Origin: Dictyobacter aurantiacus
GTDB lineage: Bacteria; Chloroflexota; Ktedonobacteria; Ktedonobacterales; Ktedonobacteraceae
NCBI RefSeq assembly: GCF_003967515.1
Contig: NZ_BIFQ01000002.1
Span: forward strand, 186,001-250,000
Direction of reading: 5' to 3'
Length of the DNA stretch: 64,000 nucleotides
The notes under the pieces: model-generated
What the model saw: the letters and a program-made list of their open reading frames with translations, nothing else
Database searches by the model: none
Told to the model about the DNA's origin: nothing
Position numbers and translations under genes: made by a program
Shown: in pieces, positions 44,153 through 52,727 of the stretch
Layout: the number at the start of each line of letters is the position of its first letter
Numbering within the stretch: position 1 is the first letter of the stretch

Positions 44153-44859
44153 CTGACCAGGACCTCAAAGGGCTCGCCCGCTTTGTAGACGCTTGTGCTG
44201 CCCGCCCGATACAGCGTGATGGACCCCTTGCCGTACGCGCGCCAGGTGTTCCTTTGTCCGGTGTCTACGTCGTTGATCATGCCCGTCTGCTCATCTATCC
44301 CTAGCAGAATGGTATCGGGCAGCAGGCTGGTTAGCTGAGCGGCCCAGTTTTTACCAAAAGCGTTGTGATGGGGCAGGACGCAGGCCCGGGGTATCAATCC
44401 CAGTCCTTCGACGACCTTTTTGCTCTGCGGATCAAAGTAGTACTGGCACAACACCATAGCGCCGGCGCTGCTGCCCGCCAGCACGGCTCCGTGCTCGTAT
44501 GCCTGCCGCATGGCGTCCCAACCCTTGCTTCGAAGCAGCGTCTGCCCCAGGTGATGTGGAAATCCTCCCAGCAGATAGATTAGCCGGGACTGGTTAAGCG
44601 CGACGATAATCTCTTCCGCGTTGGCCGAAGCCTTATCGATCAGTGGCAGTGACCTTACGTCCGTCGCGCCCAGGTGCTGAAACCAGTTGACCCCATTCAT
44701 GCCCGCCCGTCGATGATTGTGGTCCGGGGCGGCGGCAGTCGGGATGATGCTGATCATAGCATCCATCCCACCGGCAAGCTCGATGGCACGGCGATCAGGC
44801 TCCGCCATCTTGCCACCAAACTCATCGCCGCCCTCTAGTACGATATAACCGCTCATCAT
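44149..44859 (-). CDS. S51-family / cyanophycinase-like peptidase
   Basis: A 236-residue protein. The nucleophile elbow GAVLAGSSAGAMVLCQYY holds the catalytic Ser, and LIYLLGGFPHHLGQTL and GLGLIPRACVLPHHNAFGKN match the S51/cyanophycinase group. These cleave Asp-containing peptides or cyanophycin. No cyanophycin synthetase is in the window, so a dipeptidase role is as likely. AGGAAACA precedes the ATG at 44859. Convergent with the P450. Confidence 0.88.
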   Translation of the reverse strand: MMSGYIVLEGGDEFGGKMAEPDRRAIELAGGMDAMISIIPTAAAPDHNHRRAGMNGVNWFQHLGATDVRSLPLIDKASANAEEIIVALNQSRLIYLLGGFPHHLGQTLLRSKGWDAMRQAYEHGAVLAGSSAGAMVLCQYYFDPQSKKVVEGLGLIPRACVLPHHNAFGKNWAAQLTSLLPDTILLGIDEQTGMINDVDTGQRNTWRAYGKGSITLYRAGSTSVYKAGEPFEVLVS

Positions 44860-44928
44860 TGTTTCCTTCCTACATGTGGTAACTTCGTCGTCAACCATGT
44901 AACCTTATGTTATATCATTTTCCACCGC

Positions 44929-45055
44929 CGTAGGTGCCGGGCTTGCCCCGGCTTTTCGGGCTTGCCCCAACGCAACATGAAATTCATCGTAGGTGCCGGG
45001 CTTGCCCCGGCTTTTGTCACGTCGCAACCCCGTCCCCGGGCACCCACGTCCAACC
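44929..45055. repeat. two tandem REP-like hairpin repeats
   Basis: Two copies of the GGGCTTGCCCC hairpin start at 44929 and 44988, 59 bases apart in the same orientation. The second has the full tail (GTCGCAACCCCGTCCCC then CACCCACGTCC). A partial extra stem GGGCTTGCCCC occurs at about 44958. They fill the gap between the S51 and PIG-L genes. Confidence 0.65.
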
Positions 45056-45056
45056 A

Positions 45057-45944
45057 TTATTTCAGATCTGCCATCAGATCCTGTTGTAGTTCTCCCGCGA
45101 CCGGTTGTAGGGCGCTGCGTACCAGCACGAAGTATTCGTAGCCGAGGGCCTGCTCGCGTTGCGCCTCGGGAATAGTAAACATGAAACTGTCGGGCGCGAT
45201 CTGCGTCTTGTGGGCGGCGAAAGCCTTCATCTTATGATCAATATACTCACACACATCGATCCTGGCGGTGATGAGCTCGTCAGGAGTGCCCATAATGGCG
45301 GTGTTCATGGCCGGATTGTTCCAGGGGCCGGGTGCACCAGACCTCTGCATCTCTTTCATAGCTTCAATCATCGCTGAGCGCGGCATGGCTGTGTAGTAGA
45401 GGCGCGACGGCTGCCAGGCTGGCAAACTAAGATCGGGGAAGCAGCGGGCATCTCCAGCGGCGTCAAAGGCGGCGTTGGTGACGCGATTGGCCTGGATGTG
45501 GTCGGGATGGCCATAACCTCCAAAGGCGTCATACGTGACCAGCACCTGCGGCTTGAGCTCACGGATCAGGGCGACCAGACGTCTGACGGCCTCGTCAAAG
45601 ACGGCCCGGTAGAACGACTCGGGATGGTTATTGGAGGGCGTGCCCGCCATACCGGAGTCGCGGAAGCCGAGCAGGCGCGATTCCTGAATGTTGAGGGCTT
45701 CAACCGCCGCCTTCAGTTCCTGTCGACGCACTTCGGCCAGGCGTGGGAACATAGCTTCTTTCGCCTGCTCATCCAGTGCAGGATCAACGATCTCCCCTTC
45801 TTCACCAAGGGTGGCCGTTACCAGTACGGTGCGTATTCCCTGCGCCGCATAGCGTGCGAAGGTTCCTCCGGTACCAAATACTTCATCATCGGGATGGGCA
45901 TGGACGGCCATAAATGTTAGTGGCTCTTTCTCAGTCTGCGACAT
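45057..45944 (-). CDS. PIG-L family deacetylase (Mca/MshB-like)
   Basis: A 295-residue zinc amidase or deacetylase. The metal motif is MAVHAHPDDEVFGTGG, with a further His in FGGYGHPDHIQANRVT, as in mycothiol S-conjugate amidase and MshB. Family members remove acyl groups from GlcNAc-type thiols or their conjugates. Chloroflexota do not clearly make mycothiol, so the true substrate is uncertain. The N-terminal tag is short and the ATG at 45944 has only a weak purine-rich site. Confidence 0.9.
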   Translation of the reverse strand: MSQTEKEPLTFMAVHAHPDDEVFGTGGTFARYAAQGIRTVLVTATLGEEGEIVDPALDEQAKEAMFPRLAEVRRQELKAAVEALNIQESRLLGFRDSGMAGTPSNNHPESFYRAVFDEAVRRLVALIRELKPQVLVTYDAFGGYGHPDHIQANRVTNAAFDAAGDARCFPDLSLPAWQPSRLYYTAMPRSAMIEAMKEMQRSGAPGPWNNPAMNTAIMGTPDELITARIDVCEYIDHKMKAFAAHKTQIAPDSFMFTIPEAQREQALGYEYFVLVRSALQPVAGELQQDLMADLK

Positions 45945-46110
45945 CTATTCTTTCTTTCCAACTCAATATCTAACTTCTGCCATATCACCACATTATAGCA
46001 CCCGGGCTTGCTTTTGTTGCTCCTGGTGTGGTATTATCCATATATGCCTACCCCCTGGGTGTGGGTTTACAACAAATAAAGAAGTTGCTGTCATTGAAAG
46101 GATACATACG

Positions 46111-46332
46111 ATGACCACACATACACATGAGATTACTCTCTCCGTTCCTGATGTAAGTTGCGAGCACTGTGTAAAGACCATCAATCAGGCCCTGGGCAGC
46201 CTGGATGGTGTCCAGTCGGTCAATACCGATATCCCCACTAAAAGCGTCCACCTCAACTATGATCCTTCTCACATCTCCCTGGAGAAGATTGAGGAAGTGC
46301 TGGACGACGCCGGCTATACTGTAGCCAGATAA
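46111..46332 (+). CDS. heavy-metal-associated domain protein, copper chaperone-like
   Basis: A 73-residue ferredoxin-like HMA domain with the metal-binding motif VPDVSCEHCVKTINQALG (CxxC). It resembles CopZ, which hands Cu(I) to P-type ATPases. AAAGGA precedes the ATG. No ATPase is adjacent. It could supply copper to cuproproteins such as the multicopper oxidases farther right, but that is only inference. Confidence 0.9.
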   Translation: MTTHTHEITLSVPDVSCEHCVKTINQALGSLDGVQSVNTDIPTKSVHLNYDPSHISLEKIEEVLDDAGYTVAR

Positions 46333-46346
46333 AGTAAAAAAACGCG

Positions 46347-46379
46347 AAAGAAGGTATTTCATTGCGAAATGCCTTCTTT
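46347..46379 (+). terminator. terminator of the copper chaperone gene
   Basis: A 14-bp stem with one mismatch (46347-46360 with 46366-46379, loop ATTGC) followed by TTTCTTTTT. Confidence 0.8.
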
Positions 46380-46459
46380 TTCTTTTTATCTCATGGTTAA
46401 AATCTGTCTTCATAAAGCGTCTTTTTTGGTAGATGTACAGAAAGGACGTCCACATAGAT

Positions 46460-47656
46460 ATGTTTTTCCGGCACGTATCCCCCCGTCAATCTCTCTTCTT
46501 GAAAGCACTCTTGCTCGCCACGTGCTTGCTGCTGTTCCTGCCAGTGTCCGCTCAGGCGTGTGGTGGCCTGTTCGCCGCTACCAGTCAAGGCCGGGTCAGC
46601 CAGGACACCGAGCGCCTGCTTATCACCATTGGCGCTCAAAAGACCACCCTGTATGAACAGATACGCTATCAGGGCAATGCCCACGATTTCGCCTGGGTGC
46701 TCCCGGTGGCGACGGTTCCAACGGTCAATACCGCTTCGCCGGCGCTTTTTAATCAACTGGAAATGGTTACCGCTCCTCGCTTTCTCGAGCCACCAGCCAA
46801 AAATTGCAATTCCGTCGATATCATGAAATCTCTGTTTGACAATGGAACCTACGGTGGCGCCAGAGCTCCAGCCAGTAGCTCAAAGGTTGACATCTATTCA
46901 GGAGGATCTGTGGGGCCATTCACATACCAGGTCATTCGCTCGGACAATGCCGGAGCGCTAACATCATGGTTGCAATCCCATCAGTACGCAGTTCCAGCTA
47001 ATACCTCCACTCTGATTCAACCTTATGTACAGAATCATATGTATTTTCTGGCCATGCGTCTGCGTACACAGGGGAACGTGACCAATATCGCTCCGGTGCA
47101 GGTCACTTTCCCTACCGTCATGAAACAGGTAACGATCCCTATCCACCTGGCAGCGGCCGACATCCAGCAGCGCATGCGCATGGAGGTCTCGATCCTGGCG
47201 TCGCAGCGCTTTGGCTCCCAGAATTACCAGGATGTGCGGGTGCACCCTGCTACTATTACTAATGCCGATCCTGATCCCGTACAGAAATACCACCAGATCG
47301 CCGATAGCGCCATCCAGCAGGCGGGAGGCTACGGCATCGTCACGGAATACGCGCAATCAATCAGCTCCTATGAGCTTGGCCCCTACCTGGCGGACAACTC
47401 TATCTCCAACCCATACATCACACGCTTCTATACCAGCTACACCCCCACACTGATGCAGCGTGACCCCACCTTCGTAGCGCGACCAGACCTTCCCAACCTC
47501 AGCACAATGATCCCGCTCAAGGATGTATCTGCTGCACCAGATTGCACTGCCGTCTACTTCCGGGATGCCGCCTGCCTGACCGTCTTCCCTATCATCCCAG
47601 GCCTCATCCTCATCACCGGCGTCATCTGGCTCTGGAAAAAACGCAAGCACAGTTAA
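46460..47656 (+). CDS. DUF2330 membrane-anchored protein
   Basis: About 398 residues: a signal peptide (LKALLLATCLLLFLPVSAQA) ending before CGGLFA, an extracellular DUF2330 domain (LITIGAQKTTLYEQIRY, FAWVLPVATVPTV) and a C-terminal membrane helix (LILITGVIWLWKKRKHS). The Cys after the signal sequence is conserved in DUF2330. Function unknown. The ATG at 46460 is followed at once by the signal peptide; an in-frame ATG at 46433 is possible. It has a large terminator. Confidence 0.85.
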   Translation: MFFRHVSPRQSLFLKALLLATCLLLFLPVSAQACGGLFAATSQGRVSQDTERLLITIGAQKTTLYEQIRYQGNAHDFAWVLPVATVPTVNTASPALFNQLEMVTAPRFLEPPAKNCNSVDIMKSLFDNGTYGGARAPASSSKVDIYSGGSVGPFTYQVIRSDNAGALTSWLQSHQYAVPANTSTLIQPYVQNHMYFLAMRLRTQGNVTNIAPVQVTFPTVMKQVTIPIHLAAADIQQRMRMEVSILASQRFGSQNYQDVRVHPATITNADPDPVQKYHQIADSAIQQAGGYGIVTEYAQSISSYELGPYLADNSISNPYITRFYTSYTPTLMQRDPTFVARPDLPNLSTMIPLKDVSAAPDCTAVYFRDAACLTVFPIIPGLILITGVIWLWKKRKHS

Positions 47657-47657
47657 T

Positions 47658-47731
47658 AAGATAATTACTTGTCGGTGGTGTATGAGTGACGCCGTGGCGC
47701 CACTCATACATCACCGACAAGTAATTATCTT
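47658..47731. terminator. long terminator palindrome after DUF2330 gene
   Basis: A 31-bp perfect stem (47658-47688 with 47701-47731) with a structured 12-base loop. Starts two bases past the stop codon. Confidence 0.75.
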
Positions 47732-48109
47732 GAGCGCTGCAGATGCGTATCGTCAGAGGCCGAAGGGGCGCATTCAGCAATAAACAACATGAATGCCCGG
47801 TCTCATGAGACAATGAGACCGGGCATTCATGTCACATTAATCTTTGAGCATTATCATTTACCTACAAGCTCAGCAAGAGCTTTGCTTGTTTAAGAATATA
47901 TTAGATTAAATATGCAATCAAAAGCGTCTTTTTTATTGGTTACACGTTTCCTATAAGCGCTGTAGCCAGGTTAATCAAATTTAAGCTATACTAAAGGATG
48001 GAGATGGCATACAGTCTTTTTTCAGCTAATATTCATCTTGTGGCTATGAAATGTTCTACAATTTTTTCATGCTTCGCCAAGCTCTTCAAACAATAAAGGA
48101 GAACACGAG
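47732..48109. other. intergenic with a second hairpin
   Basis: A 19-bp perfect stem lies at 47788-47806 with 47813-47831 (loop GAGACA). The rest is AT-rich upstream sequence for the methyltransferase gene. No gene seen. Confidence 0.5.
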
Positions 48110-48856
48110 ATGGTGGTCGCGAACTTCTATACAGATGGTGAATATCTACAGAAAAATCCGGGCTGGCACATTGATGCGGCACAATGGAAAGCTGATAGCG
48201 TACTGCAAATGATCAGGCGCAACACGCTTTCACCCCATACCGTCTGTGACATCGGCTGCGGGGCCGGTGAAATGCTGCGCATTCTACTGCAGAACCTTTC
48301 AGAGCAATGTACCTTCGATGGCTATGACATCGCCCCACAGGCCATCGCGCTGGCGAAGCAACGTGAGACCTCACGCCTCCACTTTCACCTGGCCGATTTT
48401 TTTCAGGAGTCGGCATCTACAAAGTACGATCTCATCTTGCTGGTGGACGTACTTGAACATTTTGAGAATTGCTTTGAGATCCTGCGCGTGTTGAAATCCA
48501 GAAGCAGGTATAAGATCTTTCAGTTGCCCCTTGACCTTTCAGTGAATTCGATCGCGCGCAATCAATTAATAGATTATCGCCACGCCACTGGTCATCTCCA
48601 TTTCTTCACCAAAGATATCGCGCTGGAGATTCTGCGCGACTCTGGCTATGAGGTGCTGGACTATTTTTATAGTCTCCAACCACTCGACGCCACGCCCTGG
48701 TCGCACGGAAGCAATCCCAAACAGGACCTGATCAAGGCTCTGCGCATAGCGAAGAGGAGTCTGCTTAGATTGCCCGGTAAGCTTTGTTATGAGATCAATC
48801 CCGATCTGGCCGTGCGCATCTTCGGCGGCTGGCGCCTGGTGGTCCTGGCCAAATAG
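48110..48856 (+). CDS. class I SAM-dependent methyltransferase
   Basis: A 248-residue methyltransferase. The SAM-binding motif I is TVCDIGCGAGEMLRILL, followed by TFDGYDIAPQAIALAKQR (motif II Asp) and KYDLILLVDVLEHFENC. The C-terminal part (LHFFTKDIALEILRDSGYEV) resembles methyltransferases of cell-surface sugar pathways. AAAGGAG precedes the ATG. Substrate unknown. Monocistronic, with a very long terminator downstream. Confidence 0.88.
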   Translation: MVVANFYTDGEYLQKNPGWHIDAAQWKADSVLQMIRRNTLSPHTVCDIGCGAGEMLRILLQNLSEQCTFDGYDIAPQAIALAKQRETSRLHFHLADFFQESASTKYDLILLVDVLEHFENCFEILRVLKSRSRYKIFQLPLDLSVNSIARNQLIDYRHATGHLHFFTKDIALEILRDSGYEVLDYFYSLQPLDATPWSHGSNPKQDLIKALRIAKRSLLRLPGKLCYEINPDLAVRIFGGWRLVVLAK

Positions 48857-48882
48857 CTCCTCACTACATCACCAGGAACGGA

Positions 48883-48952
48883 GAGTAAGGAACAGTTGAG
48901 GAGATGGCCAGGGGCAACCGCCCCTGGCCATCTCCTCAACTGTTCCTTACTC
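48883..48952. terminator. long bidirectional terminator palindrome
   Basis: A 33-bp perfect stem (48883-48915 with 48920-48952, loop AACC). The stop codon of the convergent alcohol dehydrogenase begins at its right end. No T-run is obvious, but stem length makes termination likely. Confidence 0.75.
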
Positions 48953-50091
48953 TATTCCTTGAAGCGAATCAGCTGCCGAATGGCCGTTCCCTGAGCCAGG
49001 CGGTCAAAGCCAGTGTTGATCTCCTCCAGGGTAATCGAAGGACTAAGCAGCTCTTCCAGCGGCAGCTTACCGGTCATGTACAGGTGAGCCAGGCGCGCGA
49101 TGTCGCGACGCGGCACCGCCGATCCCATAAAACTTCCCTGAAGGACTTTTTCCTGCAGAACCATAGCGGCGGCATGCACCGAGACGAATTTGTCGCTGGG
49201 TGGAATGCCTACGGCGATGGCCTTTCCGCCCGGTCGAATGGCGCTGAAGGCCTGAGCCAGCACATTGGTATTGCCCACAACATCAAAGGCATAAGCAGCT
49301 CCCCCGCGAGTCAGTTCCCTGATGGCGGCGACTGGATCATTCTTGCTGGCATCAATGGTATGGTCGGCCCCCAGCCGAAGGGCCAGATCAAATTTGGAGG
49401 GGAGCATATCTACGGCGATAATCGGCGAGGCTCCGGCCAACTTCGCGCCCATGATCGTGCTCAGGCCAACACCGCCCAGTCCAAAAATAACAACAGATTC
49501 ACCAGCCGCGACCCTGGCCGTATTCACGACAGCTCCTACACCTGTGATCAGCGCGCAGCCCAGCAGAGCAGCTTTATCTAGCGGCACCTCGCGATCTATG
49601 GCCACCAGCGATTCCTGCGATACCACGGTAAATTGCGAAAAGGCCGAGGTGGCCGTAAAATAGCTGATCGGCTGTCCACCGGCGGTACTGAAACGTCGCG
49701 CACCACTGAGCAAGGTACCACGCGCATTGGCGACGCTCCCGTTCTTGCATAGCACGGGGCGCCCCACAGCGCAGTTGTCGCAGTGACCGCACATGGGCAC
49801 AAACGAGAAGACCACATGATCATCAACCTTGAGATCAGTAACACCCGACCCGACCTCACGTACGACACCGCTGGCCTCGTGCCCCAGGATCATCGGGTTG
49901 GGCAGTTGCGGATACATCGAGCCATTAATCACCGAGAGGTCCGAATGGCACAGACCCGCGCTCACCACCTCCACCAACACCTCACCCGGACCCGGCGCGG
50001 CCAGTTCAACCTGCTCAACCTTCAATGGCTTCGAATCCGCATAGGGGGCAGCCTTGCCCACCTCGTACAATACGGCAGCCTTAACCTGCAT
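48952..50091 (-). CDS. zinc-dependent alcohol dehydrogenase
   Basis: Medium-chain dehydrogenase of 379 residues. Catalytic zinc ligands are in AGLCHSDLSV and LGHEASGVV; the structural zinc site has four Cys in CGHCDNCAVGRPVLC. The NAD(P)-binding motif is VVIFGLGGVGLSTIMGAKLA. It oxidises an alcohol or reduces an aldehyde. It lies 81 bases downstream of the R2-like oxidase, reading leftward, and next to the acyl-CoA cluster, so it may feed fatty alcohol-derived acids into it. Confidence 0.94.
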   Translation of the reverse strand: MQVKAAVLYEVGKAAPYADSKPLKVEQVELAAPGPGEVLVEVVSAGLCHSDLSVINGSMYPQLPNPMILGHEASGVVREVGSGVTDLKVDDHVVFSFVPMCGHCDNCAVGRPVLCKNGSVANARGTLLSGARRFSTAGGQPISYFTATSAFSQFTVVSQESLVAIDREVPLDKAALLGCALITGVGAVVNTARVAAGESVVIFGLGGVGLSTIMGAKLAGASPIIAVDMLPSKFDLALRLGADHTIDASKNDPVAAIRELTRGGAAYAFDVVGNTNVLAQAFSAIRPGGKAIAVGIPPSDKFVSVHAAAMVLQEKVLQGSFMGSAVPRRDIARLAHLYMTGKLPLEELLSPSITLEEINTGFDRLAQGTAIRQLIRFKE

Positions 50092-50106
50092 TCTAACCTC
50101 CCATAT

Positions 50107-50131
50107 GTCCGGACCTCGCGTCCGATTTTTT
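50107..50131. repeat. CGGAC/GTCCG hairpin repeat, copy 1
   Basis: CCGGACCTCGCGTCCGATTT forms a short stem (CGGAC/GTCCG) followed by T-rich TTTTTCTCTC. The same unit recurs at 54291, 54343 and 57904. Confidence 0.6.
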
Positions 50132-50148
50132 TCTCTCTCCGCCCATCG

Positions 50149-50174
50149 CGTAGGTGCGAGGCTTGCCCTCGCTT
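50149..50174. repeat. REP-like hairpin repeat with compensated stem
   Basis: CGTAGGTGCGAGGCTTGCCC then TCGCTT: two stem positions are changed on both sides (GAGGC/GCCTC-like), so the hairpin is kept. The stop of the R2-like oxidase gene touches its right end. Confidence 0.6.
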
Positions 50175-51054
50175 AAACTGCTTCGGCTTCTTCATTCTCA
50201 AGGGTATGATAGACCTGTTCAAGGCTCTGGGTGCGGGCGCGGCTAATGCGCTTGAGCCGCTTCTCAAATTGCTGGCGGGCGTAGTCGCGAATAACGTCTG
50301 GCGTGCCATCCTGCTCCTGGTGGCGGGCGATGGCCGCGAACAATTCATTCATGCGCGCCTCAACCTGCGGCCATAGGTCCGGATGCTCCGCCACTAACCG
50401 CGAGATCAAAAAGACACCATAGGCGATGTGGCGCGATTCATCGCGCTTGATCAGGGCGATCCCTTGTCGGAAGCCGGGCATGATGTTTCCCTCATCCAGC
50501 ATACGCGCAAAGCTGAAATATCCGGTCTCCGCCAGCACTCCCTCGACGATCATATTGTAGAGTACGGACGCACGCGCCTGGTTGAGGGGTGAAGGATCGG
50601 TCAGCAGCAAATTCATGGTGCGCGGCAACTCGTCGGCAAAGATATCGCGCCCGCCGCTGGCTCGGCGTCCTTCGTGCAGATCGTTGTGCTCCTGCATGAC
50701 CTCGTCGAGCACACGACGAAAGAATTCGGTATGCTTGGCCTCCTCCCACAGGAACGTGGTCAGAAACATCTCCTCTTCCAACCGATTCTCGCGCGCAATC
50801 GTCATGATCAGGGGGAGCAGATCAAGGGTAACCGCCTCTTCGCCCGCCTGAAAGGCGATCACGCTGCGGCGCACGGCCTCCTGCTTCTCATCGGACAGAC
50901 TTAACCAGTCCTGGCGATCGCGGGAAAGATCGATGGCCCGTGGGTCCCAGATGCCAAGCCTCTTGGCTTTCTGGTACAGACGCATCGGCAAGATATCCTG
51001 GCGCAGACCACTGCTGCTCAATGTCGTATAGGTCCGTTCGGGAACTGCTGTCAT
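50173..51054 (-). CDS. R2-like ligand-binding oxidase
   Basis: A 293-residue four-helix ferritin-like protein. Metal ligands are visible as Glu in FQAGEEAVTLDLLPL, EEAKHTEFFRR, EGVLAETGYFSFA and KRDESRHIAYGVFL, two ExxH-type pairs. This pattern, with the NQARASVLYNMIVEGVLAE helix, matches the R2lox group that assembles a Mn/Fe centre and binds a long-chain fatty-acid-like ligand, not class I ribonucleotide reductase R2. The ATG at 51054 has AAGGAGG upstream. Its next-door genes are an alcohol dehydrogenase and the acyl-CoA cluster, consistent with lipid oxidation. Confidence 0.9.
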   Translation of the reverse strand: MTAVPERTYTTLSSSGLRQDILPMRLYQKAKRLGIWDPRAIDLSRDRQDWLSLSDEKQEAVRRSVIAFQAGEEAVTLDLLPLIMTIARENRLEEEMFLTTFLWEEAKHTEFFRRVLDEVMQEHNDLHEGRRASGGRDIFADELPRTMNLLLTDPSPLNQARASVLYNMIVEGVLAETGYFSFARMLDEGNIMPGFRQGIALIKRDESRHIAYGVFLISRLVAEHPDLWPQVEARMNELFAAIARHQEQDGTPDVIRDYARQQFEKRLKRISRARTQSLEQVYHTLENEEAEAV

Positions 51055-51139
51055 AGGAGCCCTCCTTGGCCGGATATGCATGTATGGCATTCAATACACA
51101 TCAGTGTATTTTCTCCACAAGCGAAAGTCAAGCCACCAC

Positions 51140-51224
51140 CGTAGGCGAGGATGCCGGGGGCATCCTCAACCAGGCTTGCCCTGGCTTTGTCGCGAAGCGA
51201 CCCCGTACTCGGCCACCCATGTCC
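51140..51224. repeat. REP-like hairpin repeat, extended form
   Basis: This copy has an extra small hairpin (GAGGATGCCGGGGGCATCCTC) inserted after CGTAGGC, then CAGGCTTGCCCTGGCTTTG and a tail GCGAAGCGACCCCGT. It lies upstream of the R2-like oxidase gene. Confidence 0.55.
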
Positions 51225-51400
51225 CCCCAACGACGCCATCTTTCCTGGCAAACGCCGCTGGCCTTTCTCTGTGCAAAAAATGACAGACATCCCGCAAAAC
51301 CGCATCCATTGAATATTCGCTTAAAATATGCTACGCTTGTGCACAGACTTACAATATCAACAGTCCTCTACTTTACCGTGGATAGCGACAGACAAAAGGA

Positions 51401-51454
51401 ATGAGCAGCATGCTATCACCAGCAGACATTCACCAGGATGCGTGAACGTCTGCT
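51401..51454 (+). promoter_or_regulatory. possible leader ORF overlapping a terminator-like hairpin
   Basis: AAAAGGA is followed by a 14-codon frame (ATG at 51401, stop at 51443-51445). The frame overlaps a 13-bp stem (51421-51433 with 51442-51454, one wobble) that is followed by ATCTTTTTC. Another 8-bp hairpin lies at 51487-51506. Together they sit in the leader of the acyl-CoA cluster, as in attenuators. No run of one regulatory codon is seen, so the idea is tentative. Confidence 0.35.
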
Positions 51455-51560
51455 ATCTTTTTCTATGATCCCATGACGGACCCGGAGAAGACCAGGGCTG
51501 GTCTTCTTCTCTACTATCTGCGAGGTCACGCCTCTAGCGACAGTGCAAAGGAGCCAGTGC

Positions 51561-52727
51561 ATGGATTTTAGCCTGACCGATGAACAGAAGATGGTTCAGC
51601 AGACCGTTCGTGATTTTGTGAAACGAGAATTGATGCCCCTGGAGGGTGACGTGCTGCGCAATGAGCGCGAGAACCGCCCGGGCATCGAGCCCGCGAAGAT
51701 CCGCGAGCTGCAACGCAAAGCCAAAGAGATGGGCTTCTGGGGCATCAATACGCCCGAGGAGTATGGCGGAGCCAACCTCGGTCCGCTGATGACGGCGGTG
51801 GTGAGCATGGAACTGGCGCGCACCTTTGTGCCATTCGCCTTTGGCGGCAACGCCGATAATATCCTCTATTACTGCAACGAAGAACAGAAACAACGCTATT
51901 TAATCCCTACCATCAACGGCGAGCGCCGCTCGTGCTTCGCGCTGACCGAGCCGGGTGCGGGCTCGGATGCCGCCAATATCCAGATGCGCGCCATTCAGGA
52001 TGGCGATGACTGGATCCTCAATGGCGAGAAGGTCTTTATCACCAACGGCAATGAGGCGGACTTCGCGATGGTCTTCGCGATTACCGACGCCGAAAAAGGT
52101 GCCCACGGTGGCGTGACCTGCTTCCTGGTCGATCGTGACATGGGCTGGCACTCAACCTACATCCCGACCATGGGCGAGTGGGGACCGGCCTCTCTGTATT
52201 TCGAGAATGTGCGCGTGCCGTCCAGAAACATTTTGGGCAAGCTCAATGGTGGCTTCAACCTGGGGATGCAGTGGATCGGGGCGGGCCGCTGGGCCATCGC
52301 CTGCCGTGCGGTCGGGGTGGCCGAGCGCGCCCTGCAGATGGCTATCGATTATTCGCATACGCGCCACACCTTCGGCAAGCCGATCGCCGAACGCCAGGCC
52401 ATCCAGTGGATGATCGCGGATTCGAACGTCGAGATCGAGGCGACGCGCTGGCTGGCGCTCTACGCGGCCTGGCTGGCGGAACAGAAGCAGGATAATCGCC
52501 ATGCATCCTCGATCGCCAAACTACATGGCTCCAATATGGTCAACCACGTCATCGATCGCGTACTGCAGATTCACGGCGGCATGGGCTATACCAAGGAACT
52601 GCCGGTTGAGCGCTGGTATCGCGAGGTGCGCCTGTGGCGTATCTTCGAGGGGACCGATGAGATTCAGCGCTTCATTATCTCACGCAACCTGTTGCGCGGC
52701 CATGTCAAGCTCGGGGAGGCGCTTTAA
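51561..52727 (+). CDS. acyl-CoA dehydrogenase
   Basis: FAD-dependent dehydrogenase of 388 residues that makes the first double bond in an acyl-CoA. Signatures are CFALTEPGAGSDAANIQMRA (FAD and substrate loop), GVAERALQMAIDYSHTRHTF and ending HGGMGYTKELPVERWYRE plus IFEGTDEIQRFIISRNLL, where the Glu of EGTDE is the usual catalytic base. AAGGAG supports the ATG at 51561. Its TAA overlaps the ATG of the next gene by one base. First gene of a seven-gene cluster. Confidence 0.95.
   Translation: MDFSLTDEQKMVQQTVRDFVKRELMPLEGDVLRNERENRPGIEPAKIRELQRKAKEMGFWGINTPEEYGGANLGPLMTAVVSMELARTFVPFAFGGNADNILYYCNEEQKQRYLIPTINGERRSCFALTEPGAGSDAANIQMRAIQDGDDWILNGEKVFITNGNEADFAMVFAITDAEKGAHGGVTCFLVDRDMGWHSTYIPTMGEWGPASLYFENVRVPSRNILGKLNGGFNLGMQWIGAGRWAIACRAVGVAERALQMAIDYSHTRHTFGKPIAERQAIQWMIADSNVEIEATRWLALYAAWLAEQKQDNRHASSIAKLHGSNMVNHVIDRVLQIHGGMGYTKELPVERWYREVRLWRIFEGTDEIQRFIISRNLLRGHVKLGEAL

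Noticed and set aside
50173..51054. Class I ribonucleotide reductase beta subunit
   Set aside because: The ligand pattern and length fit the R2-like ligand-binding oxidase group and there is no alpha-subunit gene nearby.
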